A DNA stretch of 64,000 nt, taken from the NCBI GenBank assembly GCA_022494885.1, contig JAGVSM010000994.1, positions 124,001 through 188,000 on the forward strand. Reading direction: 5' to 3'. The notes below the pieces were generated by a model that did no database searches, was not told the origin of the DNA, and saw only the letters and a program-made list of their open reading frames with translations. Shown piece after piece: positions 53,930 through 64,000 of this stretch; positions within the stretch are counted from its first letter, which is position 1; every line of letters starts with the position of its first letter. The stretch is from Micrasema longulum. Taxonomy: Eukaryota > Arthropoda > Insecta > Trichoptera > Brachycentridae. The translations under genes and the position numbers were made by a program.

Positions 53930-55065
53930 TTAAACGTATATATGCATAAAGTACCTTTTTTGAAACGTTATAAATCAAGACAAAATTAAAATTAGGATTT
54001 TTTTAAAAATTTAAAACAAAAAGCCTTTCACCAACAAGCTACAAAAAGTGGCTTGGTGGGATTTTAGTTTTAGTAAAAATATAACAAGTGAAATTTTTTT
54101 AAATTGTAAAAATGTATAATTATGCTATTAAATCAAATAAAAAAAAATAAAAAAAAATACTTATCAAATAAATCAACCTCATCGTGTATTCCTACCAAAT
54201 TGCCGTTCTTTGGATACGGTCAATTAGAATTAGTACATTATTATTGGCAGTTTCTAGTTTGTTGACGGTTATCTAAGTAGATTTAAATATATTTTAGGGT
54301 AAACAAAGTGTGATTATTCATTTATAAAATCTTAGTTTTAAGAATCAATTTACAATGGTATGAAAAATTTGTGATATAAAAATAATTGAGTAATCTCTTA
54401 TGTGGAATATTAAAAACATTTCTTAAGATAGTCTAGGTACTTACATTAAATATAAATCAATGCAGGTATATTATAGGAATCGTAACAATGATGTGCCTGA
54501 ACATCGCACAACATGAAAGACTGACCAAGAAAGGGAGCTGTAAAAACATAAAACAAAAGAAAAAAAGAGATATCGTTCTCTTTTCTGGGCTGACAACCTC
54601 TGAACTAATATGTGACATAATGTATTTGATAAATTGGTGTAATTTTTGTTATGTTCAACATTTTATGCCGTAAACCATTAACACACCACATATTATGATG
54701 TTTCTTCCTTCTAAGTGTAATGTAAATAATTATTTTATTCGTGCTCAATTATTAGTAGAACAATCCACATACTCGAATTGTGGTGTTAATGGTTTGCATG
54801 TAATGACACTAAATGTTTTTAACACTAATCTTGTTTGTGTAACTCTGATCCTTTTTTCTAGAGAGCATTAATTTATTTTCCTTATAGTTTTGTGTAGGGT
54901 ATCTTTAACGCACACCAGTTAATTCATTGGAAAACAATGAAAGTGATAGAACAGACAAAAATATATATATATATACATATATACGTCAAATAATGATAAT
55001 TCTGTCAAATATGAATGACTGTTTTTATATATTTTATTTTATTTATTTACATTAGAAATTTTATA
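53930..55065. other. AT-rich interval, no gene seen
   Basis: Contains a 54488-54673 ORF with lysine-rich sequence and no domain, and an AT dinucleotide run at 54957-54980. An acacc...attcgaattgtggtgtt-like inverted pair (ccattaacacaccacatatt at 54676 and attgtggtgttaatgg at 54778) marks a small hairpin element about 120 bases long. Confidence 0.4.
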
Positions 55066-55069
55066 TTGT

Positions 55070-55400
55070 CTAGTCATTTTATGTCTCTAGTTAGTTCAGT
55101 CATCATGTGCTTTTTCAGATTGATTTTAAATTTGTCTCCAGTAAAAGTTTTCAAGTAGTAAGGTAAGTCGTTGTGTGTTTAAGTCCATTATGTAGTATTT
55201 TTGACTGTCCTGTGTTTGTCTTTGCTTTTTCAATATGATAGTGTTGTTGTTGTCTGGTGTTATATTTGTGTATGTCAGCATTTTTGACTAATATTATGTC
55301 GTCGTCTTGTATGTTTCCCAGTGTTATTTTGTGCACATTTTTTAAGGTCTCAATTTTAGTCAAGAAGTTTATGTCAAACTGGTGGGTTTTTTTTGTACAG
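55070..55400 (-). mobile_element. Jockey-like LINE C-terminus
   Basis: Minus strand: TKIETLKNVHKITLGNIQDD, then ADIHKYNTRQQQHYHIEKAK and ILHNGLKHTTTYLTT; sequence beyond the stop still translates to a TFTGDKFKINLKKHMM-like end with a frameshift. The HKYNTR motif is the usual C-terminal signature of insect Jockey-clade ORF2. Confidence 0.65.
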
Positions 55401-55784
55401 TTTAGTCGTAGAGGTCAGGTAGGGTAGGTTGTATGTTAGTTTTCAAAGTGTTATTTCATTGATTCTGATTTTGTTTTTTTTTATTATTGTTATCTTCGGA
55501 TGACAAAAGTTAAAGATAACTCAATCTAATTTGAATAAACCAATATTCAGTAAAATCTTGCATATAATTAAAGCCAGATACAAATAATTTGCAATCATAA
55601 AAAAATATGTGACGTTTAATCTCTAAAGCTCTTGATGGAAAAATAATAATACCATTCTAAAATCAGTGACAAATGAATCTAATGTAAGTTATCCCAATTA
55701 TATTTTAGTGAGTATAACACACATCATTCTTGAAAAACTGTAATAAAATAATGTTAAATTAGTTTAATTTTTATATATATAATT

Positions 55785-56455
55785 CCTCTGAACGTGTGAT
55801 GTCACCAAACTCCCCCTAAACGGCTTAACCGATTTACGTGCGGTTTTTAGATAAATATAGATCTTTGCGCTGTTCGTGTTCGTAGATATATTAAATTTCC
55901 AATCTAACATGTAAAAAAGAAGTTAGGAGCATACATGTTTTATTCATCGATCTACCAGGGTTGCATTCGAGGAGAATGCATTTACAAAAAAATGGAAAGA
56001 TGTTTTTTTTTAGTGTACAATAAAAGTTTCTTTTTGAATGTTTACAAACAACATTTGCTTTTTATGGATTCCAATCAGATTCTTTTCTTAAATTCCTTAT
56101 AATTTCTTCCCATTTATTTTTATTATCGGATGTTTGTTAATACTAAAATAACATTAAATTCAATGCATTTTTAAAAATCGTATTCCTACATAAGTACACC
56201 ACTCTGTTAGTGAGAAGACCGGAGTTTGACGTTTGCAAAAAGAATGCCATATTTGAAAAAATTATTTTATGTTTTGGAATTCAACCATAAACAAGTACCT
56301 AGGTACCTACTTAAATTCAATATTAACATTTTTTAATTTTGAAATTTAATCACAAACAAGAACCTAGGTACATACTTATCAATTAAAAGTCATTTTCTAA
56401 GCTAGTAGCAGGCAAGCTTACGTTCAGGCAGGACAACGTCTGTCGGGTCCACTAG
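55785..56455 (+). mobile_element. Repeat K, copy 2
   Basis: Begins gaacgtgtgatgtcaccaaa and aaccgatttacgtgcggttt, then ctaccagggttgcattcgag, ttggaattcaaccataaaca and ends tgtcgggtccactag. The CTAG end with a following AT run is compatible with a Helitron-like terminus, but no 5' TC end or hairpin was confirmed. An internal duplication gives two aacaagnacctaggtac blocks (56290 and 56358). Confidence 0.6.
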
Positions 56456-56486
56456 TATATGTATATATATATATATATATATATTG
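56456..56486 (+). repeat. AT dinucleotide microsatellite
   Basis: About a dozen TA units immediately after the CTAG end of repeat K. Confidence 0.85.
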
Positions 56487-56788
56487 AAAAGCAATATAAT
56501 GAAACAGGCTTCTCTATCATTTTCAAACTGTCAAACTTTATGTTCTACACCATTTGACAATGAATAAGAGGTTTTTTTTATTATAATTATACACATGTTT
56601 AGAATAAAAAACGCATGTTTAGATTAGCCGATTTCTTTTAAATTAATACTTGCATATTATAAAAAAAGTTAAAAAGCGATCCTTTAAAATACAATAACCG
56701 ATTTCCCAAGATCCAACGCCAAAACAACAATATTGCGACAAACCGTTTTGTAGCTTTTAGTTACTTTACTAATTGCTCGAAGACTTAC

Positions 56789-57000
56789 CGATCCTCATTC
56801 CCAGTTAGTGAAGTGGTCGGCACTTTATTAAAAGCCACTGGGGGTGAAGTGGGGGGAGAAACACTACCTTTCTTTAGCTGTAGAACCTGTTAGAGGTTCC
56901 CGTCAGTAGCACCGCGACGCCGTCGTGAATGGACGTCCCGACGCCGACACACAAACTTATTCAATTTTGTACAATCGCGATCTCGCCGCTAACAGTAACG
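56789..57000 (-). promoter_or_regulatory. GC-rich candidate first exon or promoter on minus strand
   Basis: The minus strand contains ttagcggcgagatcgcgatt, ggcgtcgggacgtccattca and cgacggcgtcgcggtgctac, CpG-dense in an otherwise AT-rich window, and ends gggaATGAGGATCG|GTAAGT with the donor GT at 56788-56787. It could be a 5' UTR exon of a minus-strand gene running towards SPARC. No second exon is recognised. The G-run tggggggag on the + strand lies within. Confidence 0.35.
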
Positions 57001-57645
57001 GATTTAAATTTAATCCTGTTTAACTTCGCTGAGAACAATATTTCAATGCTCTTTATTATTCATTCATCAAAATTTCTACGCAGATAAGTTAGAAAAGTTT
57101 GAAGTCTGATTAGAAACAAAACCTTAAGTTTTTTGTTAGTTTATGTTTTGAAAGTTTATAAAAGTTATTTAATTTTTAAAATTAAATTTTGTATTTCATT
57201 TAACACTATTATAATATTTATTTAACACGACTCAAGTAAAAAGTTTCGTTTTATGTAACACATTAAAAAGAGTAAAAAATATTTCTTAGGAGCTTCATGT
57301 AGATAGCTTCAACATTCTTTATCCGTAATATTTTTTTTATTGATAAAAAGTTTTATTTTAGACTTAAAAACAGAGACATTCATTAATTGAATACATAATT
57401 TGCATTAATGAACAATGACATTTTTAAAGCAATTTTAGAATACGGTTTAATTGATTCATGTAACGCACGCGGTGTTTTTCATAATAAAATGATACCTTGA
57501 ATAATAAAAAAAATAATCAGGATATAAATAAACGAAGGAAGTCGTTATTGTGACTATTTAACTAATAATATGGTGCCAGATATATTTTAACGGCATCAGC
57601 TTAAATGTCAATTCGTCAGGATACCATATTAAAAACTAAAAAGAA

Positions 57646-57832
57646 TTCGAATCGGGTTGTGGTCCTGTGGCTAGTGTCTTGGACTCACAGATCGAAGGTC
57701 CGTGGTTCGAATCCCACTCTATCCCAACTTGATACCCATTTTCTAATGGTGAGTTATTTACAGCTCGTTGAAAATGGCCCACAAAATGAAATATTTGCGT
57801 AAATCATAACAACACAAATACTTATTTTTTAA
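57646..57832 (+). mobile_element. SINE-B copy
   Basis: Head atcgggttgtggtcctgtgg, ggactcacagatcgaaggtc, B-box gtggttcgaatcccactcta, body aatggtgagttatttacagc and gaaatatttgcgtaaatcat. The least degraded SINE-B head, with A-like and B-like Pol III boxes. Confidence 0.85.
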
Positions 57833-58221
57833 ATTATTATAATAATATATTCATTGATGTAAATAGATAAACATGACATGGTACAGTTAAATAACGGACT
57901 TATTTCCTTTGGCAATCTTTTTTCGTTGACCGTAGGTCCCAATTTACATTACACATATTTCATAATAATACTTGTAACACAAATACCCCAAAATCAAATA
58001 TATATGTTAAACATAAGCATATATATTTTTTAATTGATTATATGAACACATAATATAATTTATCACTAGAAAATTCATTAAAAGAATTTATATATTTAAA
58101 TATTATTTGTATGTATCAGGGCGGACGAAAAATACAGTTCTGTGTGTGAAATAGAACCATAATCCCAAGCACATATTTTTGTCTCAATGGCGGCTCTCAG
58201 GAAATCCTAAAAAGGAAATTG

Positions 58222-58478
58222 AGTGCCTCGTAGTGCAGATGTAGGTGTGTTTCACCTACCATGCTTAAAGTCTTTTGTTCAATTCGTGGGAAGGTTGATA
58301 TGAAATATTTATTTTTTGATTTGGTTTTACAATGAAGTATTTCATTGTCCCGGGACTGGAAACTAAAGCGTAAGACTGATCACCTTGCTTTAATGCAACA
58401 GATGATCGAAATACGCTGCATTTGGTTTGCCAATGCAATGTCCTATGCACCACTGGATGCTACAGGGAAGATGATAAG
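58222..58478 (+). mobile_element. SINE-A copy, degraded head
   Basis: gtgcctcgtagtgcagatgt, then ttcacctaccatgcttaaag and B-box tgttcaattcgtgggaag. Body gactggaaactaaagcgtaa, gactgatcaccttgctttaa, caatgtcctatgcaccactg. Confidence 0.7.
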
Positions 58479-58479
58479 T

Positions 58480-59850
58480 TTAACCAAAAAAATTGTCAAT
58501 TGAATTTATATGTAACATTACTTTTAAAATACATAAGTCTCTTTTGTACCTTTTAGTATCGTATTAAATTATTTAACTGCAATACAATACGGACTAAATT
58601 TTTTTTATTTTATTTTATACACGGTATTAAAACATTTTTTAGCCATTTAGTAAAATTCACTAAAATTATCACATTCCAATCTCTTGTGCTTAGTGTGAGA
58701 TTTTAATATTAATACCCAAGTAAAATATTAATGTTTTTAGGTAAATAAAGACGGTTCAAATGAAACAATTTTTTTTGCAAATATGTATATGATAAAAAAA
58801 CGTTTTGAAGTTGGTAACCCAAAAATTTTCAAAAAATATTTTAATAAAAAAAATAGATTAAAATATTAAAAAAATATATGATGTTAATAATAAATAATTG
58901 ACTAAGACGGTTGATACATACAATACATTTTAAACCTTAGCTTTAATTCGGTAAAAATAAAGATAATTTTTTATTCGTGAGGAAAGTTGTTAAATAATTT
59001 GATTCCTTGATATACGAGTAGGTATGTAACTGTTTTTTAAAAAAATAGTCTTTAATTATGTCATTTTAATAATTTTTTGGTATCTAAGTGAAAAGTTTAA
59101 TGCACTTTTTTTATTCACTTAAGAAATTTGTAGAACGGATTATTTTTATATAATTTTTTTAAATTGAAAAAATAAAAAAGTTATTTTGTTGGGAATATTA
59201 AAGGTTATTCATTTGTCTTAAAACCATCATACATTTGTTTTAAAACCAGTAAACATTATAAATGTTAATTTGTACAATTGTACAGACTTATGCTTGCGAA
59301 CAAAAGTTAAAAGGCTTTACCCTGGCTTAAAATAAATACATTATGAGGGTAGCAGGTTCATGTAGAAAATGTATTTATGATGTTTACAAAATACACATTT
59401 TAAAAGAATTTAATTTTTAATGCCATTGTTCCTTTGCTTTCAGACACGAGTATTCTAATGATAAGCTGTTTCAATGTCTGAGAAATCTAACAAAGACAAT
59501 GAGAAGGTTATAACTGCTTGCCATAACGAATTTCAATGTGCCTTTGATCATATTTGAATATTTCCGGATCTAATATTATTAGAAAGCTATTACAAACTTC
59601 GATTGCAATTGTTATCTACAAGTTTTAGAAGCAAATTTAAATTATACGTAGCTAGTATATTAAAATAATTCAAGATAGTTTAAGTTATTAATAATTGTTT
59701 TTTATGTACTTATTTATAAAAATTAATACTACTTTGACCATTCATTACTATGAAATTGTCTTCAGTCACAATTTGGTTTATGTAATACAAACATTTTAAA
59801 TGAATTGGTGATAAATGTACACAGTCATTGGTATATATATATATATATAT
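58480..59850. other. AT-rich interval, no gene seen
   Basis: Only short low-complexity ORFs. An AT dinucleotide run (59831-59858) leads into the next element. Confidence 0.45.
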
Positions 59851-59858
59851 ATATATAT

Positions 59859-61037
59859 CAGTGGCGGTATTTCCATAGAAGCCCATAAGCCGGGCTTGCC
59901 TATTAATTTTATTTCAAAATTACCAAATCTGGACCAAACGCTTAAAAACAATTCATTTCGTTGTTTAAATTTCGCGCCAAATGAGAATTAGAGATCTGTT
60001 CAACGTTGGTACTGTACGCATCCCGAGATCCGAACCGTACGAAATCCGTGTGCGCGAATGACACTATGTCTTCTTATCTCGCTTTCGCACGTGGGGTTCT
60101 TATGGGGCTTATTTCACGGTGCAATTCGCATGTAAACAAACAGTAAACTCATAAAATGTTTGTCTGTATATGTTGAGATTTATATGGGAATCTGAAGCCA
60201 GCTTCTTTAAGGTAAAGTTGGCAGAGAGCGTATCTTGTATTTCGTATCGAACAAACTTTACGATTGTTTATTATGCTCTTTTTTGCGGAATTTGATAATT
60301 TTAAACGGTTATTTTCATCTTCATTGATTAAAGACCCGTACTGGTTAAGATTTATGATAATTTACTTCATTTTGTGCAAACGTCATATATAAAAAGAATT
60401 TGAAGATGGCCGACGTTTCTTTTTTATTAGCCTATCTACTATCCTTTTCCTTTTCCAATATTCTATATCAATTATAATTTATCTTTATTATATTTATGTA
60501 TCTATGGGTTCCGATGACTATTATTCAACTCTACGCATGCTATATTTTATTAATGTTACTTATTGGTAATGGCTGATATCTGAGGAATTACTTTTTATAA
60601 AATAATATTGTGTTTTCATAATAATTCGTAATAATAATATACCTTTTGAAAGCTTTGTAGACTGTACAACTGTAGTGAAGAAAGCATACATCATGTTTTC
60701 ACAAAAGTGAATTCATCATCATTCCTTTTCCGCACCTAATGGTGTATAGAGCACTGCAATCGCAGTATATTTTAAACTTTTTTGCTACATGAAGGTAAGA
60801 TGATCAGTCTTACGCTTCAAGTACCAGTCCAGGGACTATGACACATTCTAGTGTAAAAACACCTTTTAAAATAAATATTTCAAATCAACCATGTCGGGAA
60901 TCGAACCCGAGACCTTTTGCATGGTAGGCAAATGCACTGACCACTATACTATGAGGCCGTCAGGGAATTACACCACATGTGGATTTAAAAATATATATAT
61001 GGGCTTGCCTTACTCGTAAACCCTAGGCACGCTACTG
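59859..61037. mobile_element. hAT-like non-autonomous element with 8-base target repeat
   Basis: Left tip cagtggcggtatttcc; right tip, inverted, cagtagcgtgcctagg. Subterminal gccgggcttgcctattaa and, inverted, aaggcaagcccat are also similar. Flanked on both sides by atatatat, consistent with a hAT 8-base duplication though the site is simple repeat. No transposase ORF. A SINE-A sits inside. Confidence 0.6.
60716..60962 (-). mobile_element. SINE-A copy inside the hAT-like element
   Basis: Minus strand head ggcctcatagtatagtggtc, tttgcctaccatgcaaaagg, B-box gggttcgattcccgacatgg, body actggtacttgaagcgtaag and cactgcgattgcagtgctct. Essentially full length. Confidence 0.8.
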
Positions 61038-61591
61038 ATATATATATTAAATATGAATAGTGAGCCAAATACAGGAGTAAGACGTATGTTTAAGTTATGG
61101 CAAATAGAAAAAGGTTTTTATATTAATAATAGTCAAATTTTTAATGAAATATGAATTCCTAATACGCAATATTTTCAAATAAAATTATTGGTTGTGTAGG
61201 TTATATACATAAAATTGAAAAAAATGTATGAGAACTTGCTGACAAATCGCATGCTTAGAATTCTGCAGGATTTTTAATTTAAGATTATTTTGTGTCTAAA
61301 ATTATTTTTTTTACATGGTTAAGGGTTTTAATTTTGAACTAAACACTTTAACATTTTAAGTGCAACGAAATGATCAATTTGTGCCTACAAAAAATTGACC
61401 AATCAATAAATAAAGTAATAAAATTTTAAAAAACCACATTCAAAGTAAAAAATGATATTGATATAGGAGATACCTCTAACTGATTTATGTTATGTACAAA
61501 AAATTCAAACACGCTTTATTATTGTGTTTTTATGAATAACATCAAATATAACATTGTTAATTTTATAAAATATGTTATAAAAGTTGTAAAA

Positions 61592-61662
61592 GAGCCGACT
61601 AAGAACCTGAACCTCTAATCCGGTATTCTAAAAATTACCACAGGACCACAATCCCATTTATT
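61592..61662 (-). mobile_element. SINE-B head scrap
   Basis: ctgaacctctaatccggtat then ttaccacaggaccacaatcc is a decayed reverse SINE-B head. Confidence 0.4.
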
Positions 61663-61769
61663 TAAGTAATTAAAATGAATCGTTGAGTCTTTTTTTAATA
61701 TTTGCGTTTATACTATTAATATTAATATTTCAGTAGGAGCTTTTTGTAAAAAGTAGTAGAAAACCCACT

Positions 61770-61880
61770 GTTTATTAGAAAATGGGAATAAAGTTGTGTT
61801 AGAGCGGTGTTCGAACCTTCAACCTGTAATTTGTCAGTCCGCGACACTGGCCGTAGCCGTAGAACGACAACCCGAGTTTA
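61770..61880 (-). mobile_element. SINE-B fragment
   Basis: ttattagaaaatgggaataa, ggtgttcgaaccttcaacct and gacactggccgtagccgtag; then aacgacaacccgag. The body beyond the actcactatt block is lost. Confidence 0.55.
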
Positions 61881-62739
61881 TATTATAAAAATATTTGGAT
61901 ATATCATATATTGTAGTAGTAATGTTTTTTTTTACCAACGTAAATTATATTTTTTTTTTGGTAAACGTATTTTATTTTTAACGTTTGATGCACTAATTTT
62001 GTGGAAGATTATTAATCAATAGATTGAAATAAAATTGCTTTGTCTTTCGTTGATAAATTTATTTTTAGTTTGAAATTAACATTGTAGAAGGCAATGTGTT
62101 GCCGAAACTAGTTAGTTTATACACTAAAAAATAATGTGGTACATAAAACACGAAGTAATTTAATTCTACTCTATTGTCAAAAATATTAGATCCTCGTAAA
62201 ATACATTGGCTGTATACTGTTGTCATAAGCAAAAAGGCAGTTATTTGTCAAAAATCACGAAATGAGTAAAATATGAGTGAATGTATTATTTTCTATTTAT
62301 TATTGATTTATTTTATAAATTTATTGTATAAATAACTACACATATTGAATTCCAGGGCATATATATGAAACTTGTGGATTAGAAAATTAATACGGAGCGT
62401 CCTCGGGTTAGGATATTTTCCATCTAACATAGCTTAGCCCGTTCTAAAATGGAGGTTTTTTTTTATTTTAAAGTATAAGTAGTTATATACTAACATAACA
62501 ACAACAGCAAAAAAAAAACAAAAACTGCTTAGTTATAGAGGCACAGCTAATCAAAAATATGAATTTAATAATCATTATTATATAAATATAAAGTATTTAT
62601 AGATGTGATAAAAATACATAATGTTACTTAAACATAAATAATATAGTAAAATATACTTATTTCAAAATTCAAAGTAATGTAATAAGTAATAGTATAAATA
62701 ATATGTGTACTAATTATGTAAAGTAATATGTTTATTAAT

Positions 62740-62930
62740 CTGCATTCTATTTTTTTTTTTAATTTTCACTACACTGTTTATAGGTGCAGTTATTTTATTT
62801 TAAATTTGTTTTACATTTTGAGTCATTGTTTCAAATAATTCTATTATTTTATATTTTTGATTGTGTGTGAACACGGGCCCAGTCTAAAAAACCTAAATAA
62901 GTTCATGAATCTCTAAACGAAAAAAATAAT
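62740..62930 (+). mobile_element. Tail-I, copy 3
   Basis: gaacacgggcccagtctaaa, aaacctaaataagttcatga match the end of copy 2. Only the last part is recognisable. Confidence 0.4.
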
Positions 62931-63528
62931 ATTCTACAAGAAATTTCGAACAATTTGAAATATTATAACAATGAACAAATATTTCATTACGAAAAACGAT
63001 AAAACGTTTTTTAAGCAAAAACACAATACCAACAGATCCATTTGCAAAAAATCAGTGTAAATATGACACACACAAGTTTTATGGTTGAGAAACAATTGAC
63101 AAAATGTAAGCTTACTTATAAATATTTGCATAAAGTTAATAAATACTAAAATGTGTCAAATATCGAAATATGACTTTTGCAAATAACTGCCTATTTGCTT
63201 ATGACGACAATATTGTACTTCGTTTTTTTTCAATGTCCATTTAAATTTTTCTTATGATATGTAAATCTTACAAAATATTTACATTAAAAAGGTCGTCAAA
63301 TTATATTACAGAAATCATACCTTTAAAATTATTCCACCGTTACGTGTTATGTATTTTCCTTTCGGCGGATTTGACAGAATAATTCAAAAACTATCTCGAT
63401 TTGAGTTGTTGAGTTAAAACAGTGTTATACGTTATAGACCAAGTTTAAGAATACATTACGAGGTGTGACTTACCGTACGTAAGTTAGTGGACTTGTGTTC
63501 GATTTGCATAGTAATACACAACTCCAAA

Positions 63529-63604
63529 ATGCGAAAAAGTTCTTACAAACTTTTTTGTGTATTACTTTTGGCTGCCACCTCCCGAGGGTTTCTGGATACC
63601 GGGG
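63529..63604 (+). CDS. 5' coding exon of a secreted or membrane protein (continues past window)
   Basis: ATG at 63529 preceded by acaactccaaa; translation MRKSSYKLFCVLLLAATSRG then FLDTG, ending G|GTAAGT at 63604/63605 with a perfect donor, phase 1. Residues 8-17 form a hydrophobic signal-peptide core after a basic start. Downstream exons are not in the window, so the product cannot be named. It is on the same strand as SPARC, 34 kb downstream. Confidence 0.55.
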
Positions 63605-64000
63605 GTAAGTTTTGATTGTTTTAGTAAGTATTGTAATGAAATTATTTTATGAAAATATTGTTGGACCAGACAAATTTTTAACCGAATTATTTTATATGCC
63701 TCATGTTAAAATCAAAATTATATGAAATTAAAGGTAGAATTTAAAAGTGGGCCCAAGGTGTATGTTGGAAGAAAAACAATAAAAATTATGTTGCCACTGA
63801 AGTATATTAAACAGAATCGTTATTTCTTAAATATAGCAAATATTGTGTTGCCCACAACATTTCAAATAGCTATAGCGAGATAGCCAAATATGATGGTGAC
63901 CGACCGCAACAAGGTTTTTAGCTAAAACCGAAACTGAATTTCGGCTTTTTTTCTAGTTTTGGCCGAAACTGAGGCCGTAAACGAGATTTATTTAAGTAAG

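Noticed and set aside
57650..57722. Possible tRNA gene at the SINE-B head
   Set aside because: The same head with the same downstream body occurs in at least five other places, so it is a SINE promoter.
63890..64000. gccgaaactgaggcc-type repeats near the window end
   Set aside because: Similar ccgaaac strings occur at 38200 and 45470, suggesting another TE tip, but the element is cut by the window and cannot be defined.

Overview
This is an AT-rich animal nuclear window, most likely from an insect and probably a moth or butterfly. The evidence is a spliced invertebrate SPARC gene with GT-AG introns, degraded reverse transcriptases resembling insect RTE and Jockey LINEs, several tRNA-derived SINE families, and many small inverted-repeat elements. 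There are no operons, bacterial genes or CRISPR arrays. The order Lepidoptera is inferred from repeat style, not proven.

The one complete gene is SPARC (osteonectin/BM-40), + strand, eight coding exons from 23375 to 29075, giving a 317-residue secreted calcium- and collagen-binding matrix protein. All eight exon junctions keep frame. A promoter-like stretch with repeated TCAGT initiators and a perfect GTAAGT donor (about 478-554) may be its non-coding first exon, which would make intron 1 about 22.8 kb. The start of a second + strand gene, a signal-peptide exon, lies at 63529-63604; the rest is outside the window. Weaker exon candidates lie at 3397-3495 (+), 53540-53719 (+), 45182-45390 (-) and 56789-57000 (-).

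Nearly everything else is mobile-element debris. Labels used here: MITE-E (terminal repeat like caatgaggaasttcag), FB-A (palindromic element carrying tctaggcatctacagggctt), SINE-A (tRNA-Gly-like head), SINE-B (head gggttgtggtcccgtggc), SINE-C (third tRNA-like head), and repeats G, H, J, K and tail-I. Region by region: 1-9700 holds MITE-E copies, a nested RTE LINE, foldbacks and a LINE C-terminus; 9700-23360 is sparse, with SINEs, FB-A pieces and palindromes; 23375-29300 is SPARC with LINE, tandem and foldback insertions in its introns; 29300-36100 is a SINE and LINE graveyard with converging Jockey-like fragments; 36600-41400 has MITE-E, FB-A interrupted by a SINE, and LINE tails; 42200-53000 has a pogo-like DNA transposon relic with a PHD-type finger, clustered FB-A copies, and a mariner inserted in one FB-A; 53000-64000 has repeat K, SINEs, a hAT-like element with a nested SINE, and the 5' end of the next gene.

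I found no convincing new biological system. The most informative oddities are the FB-A family with its nested insertions, the pogo-like relic with subterminal repeats, the hairpins ending in TTAA, and the unassigned exon-like segments. Element boundaries were read by eye and may be off by several bases.
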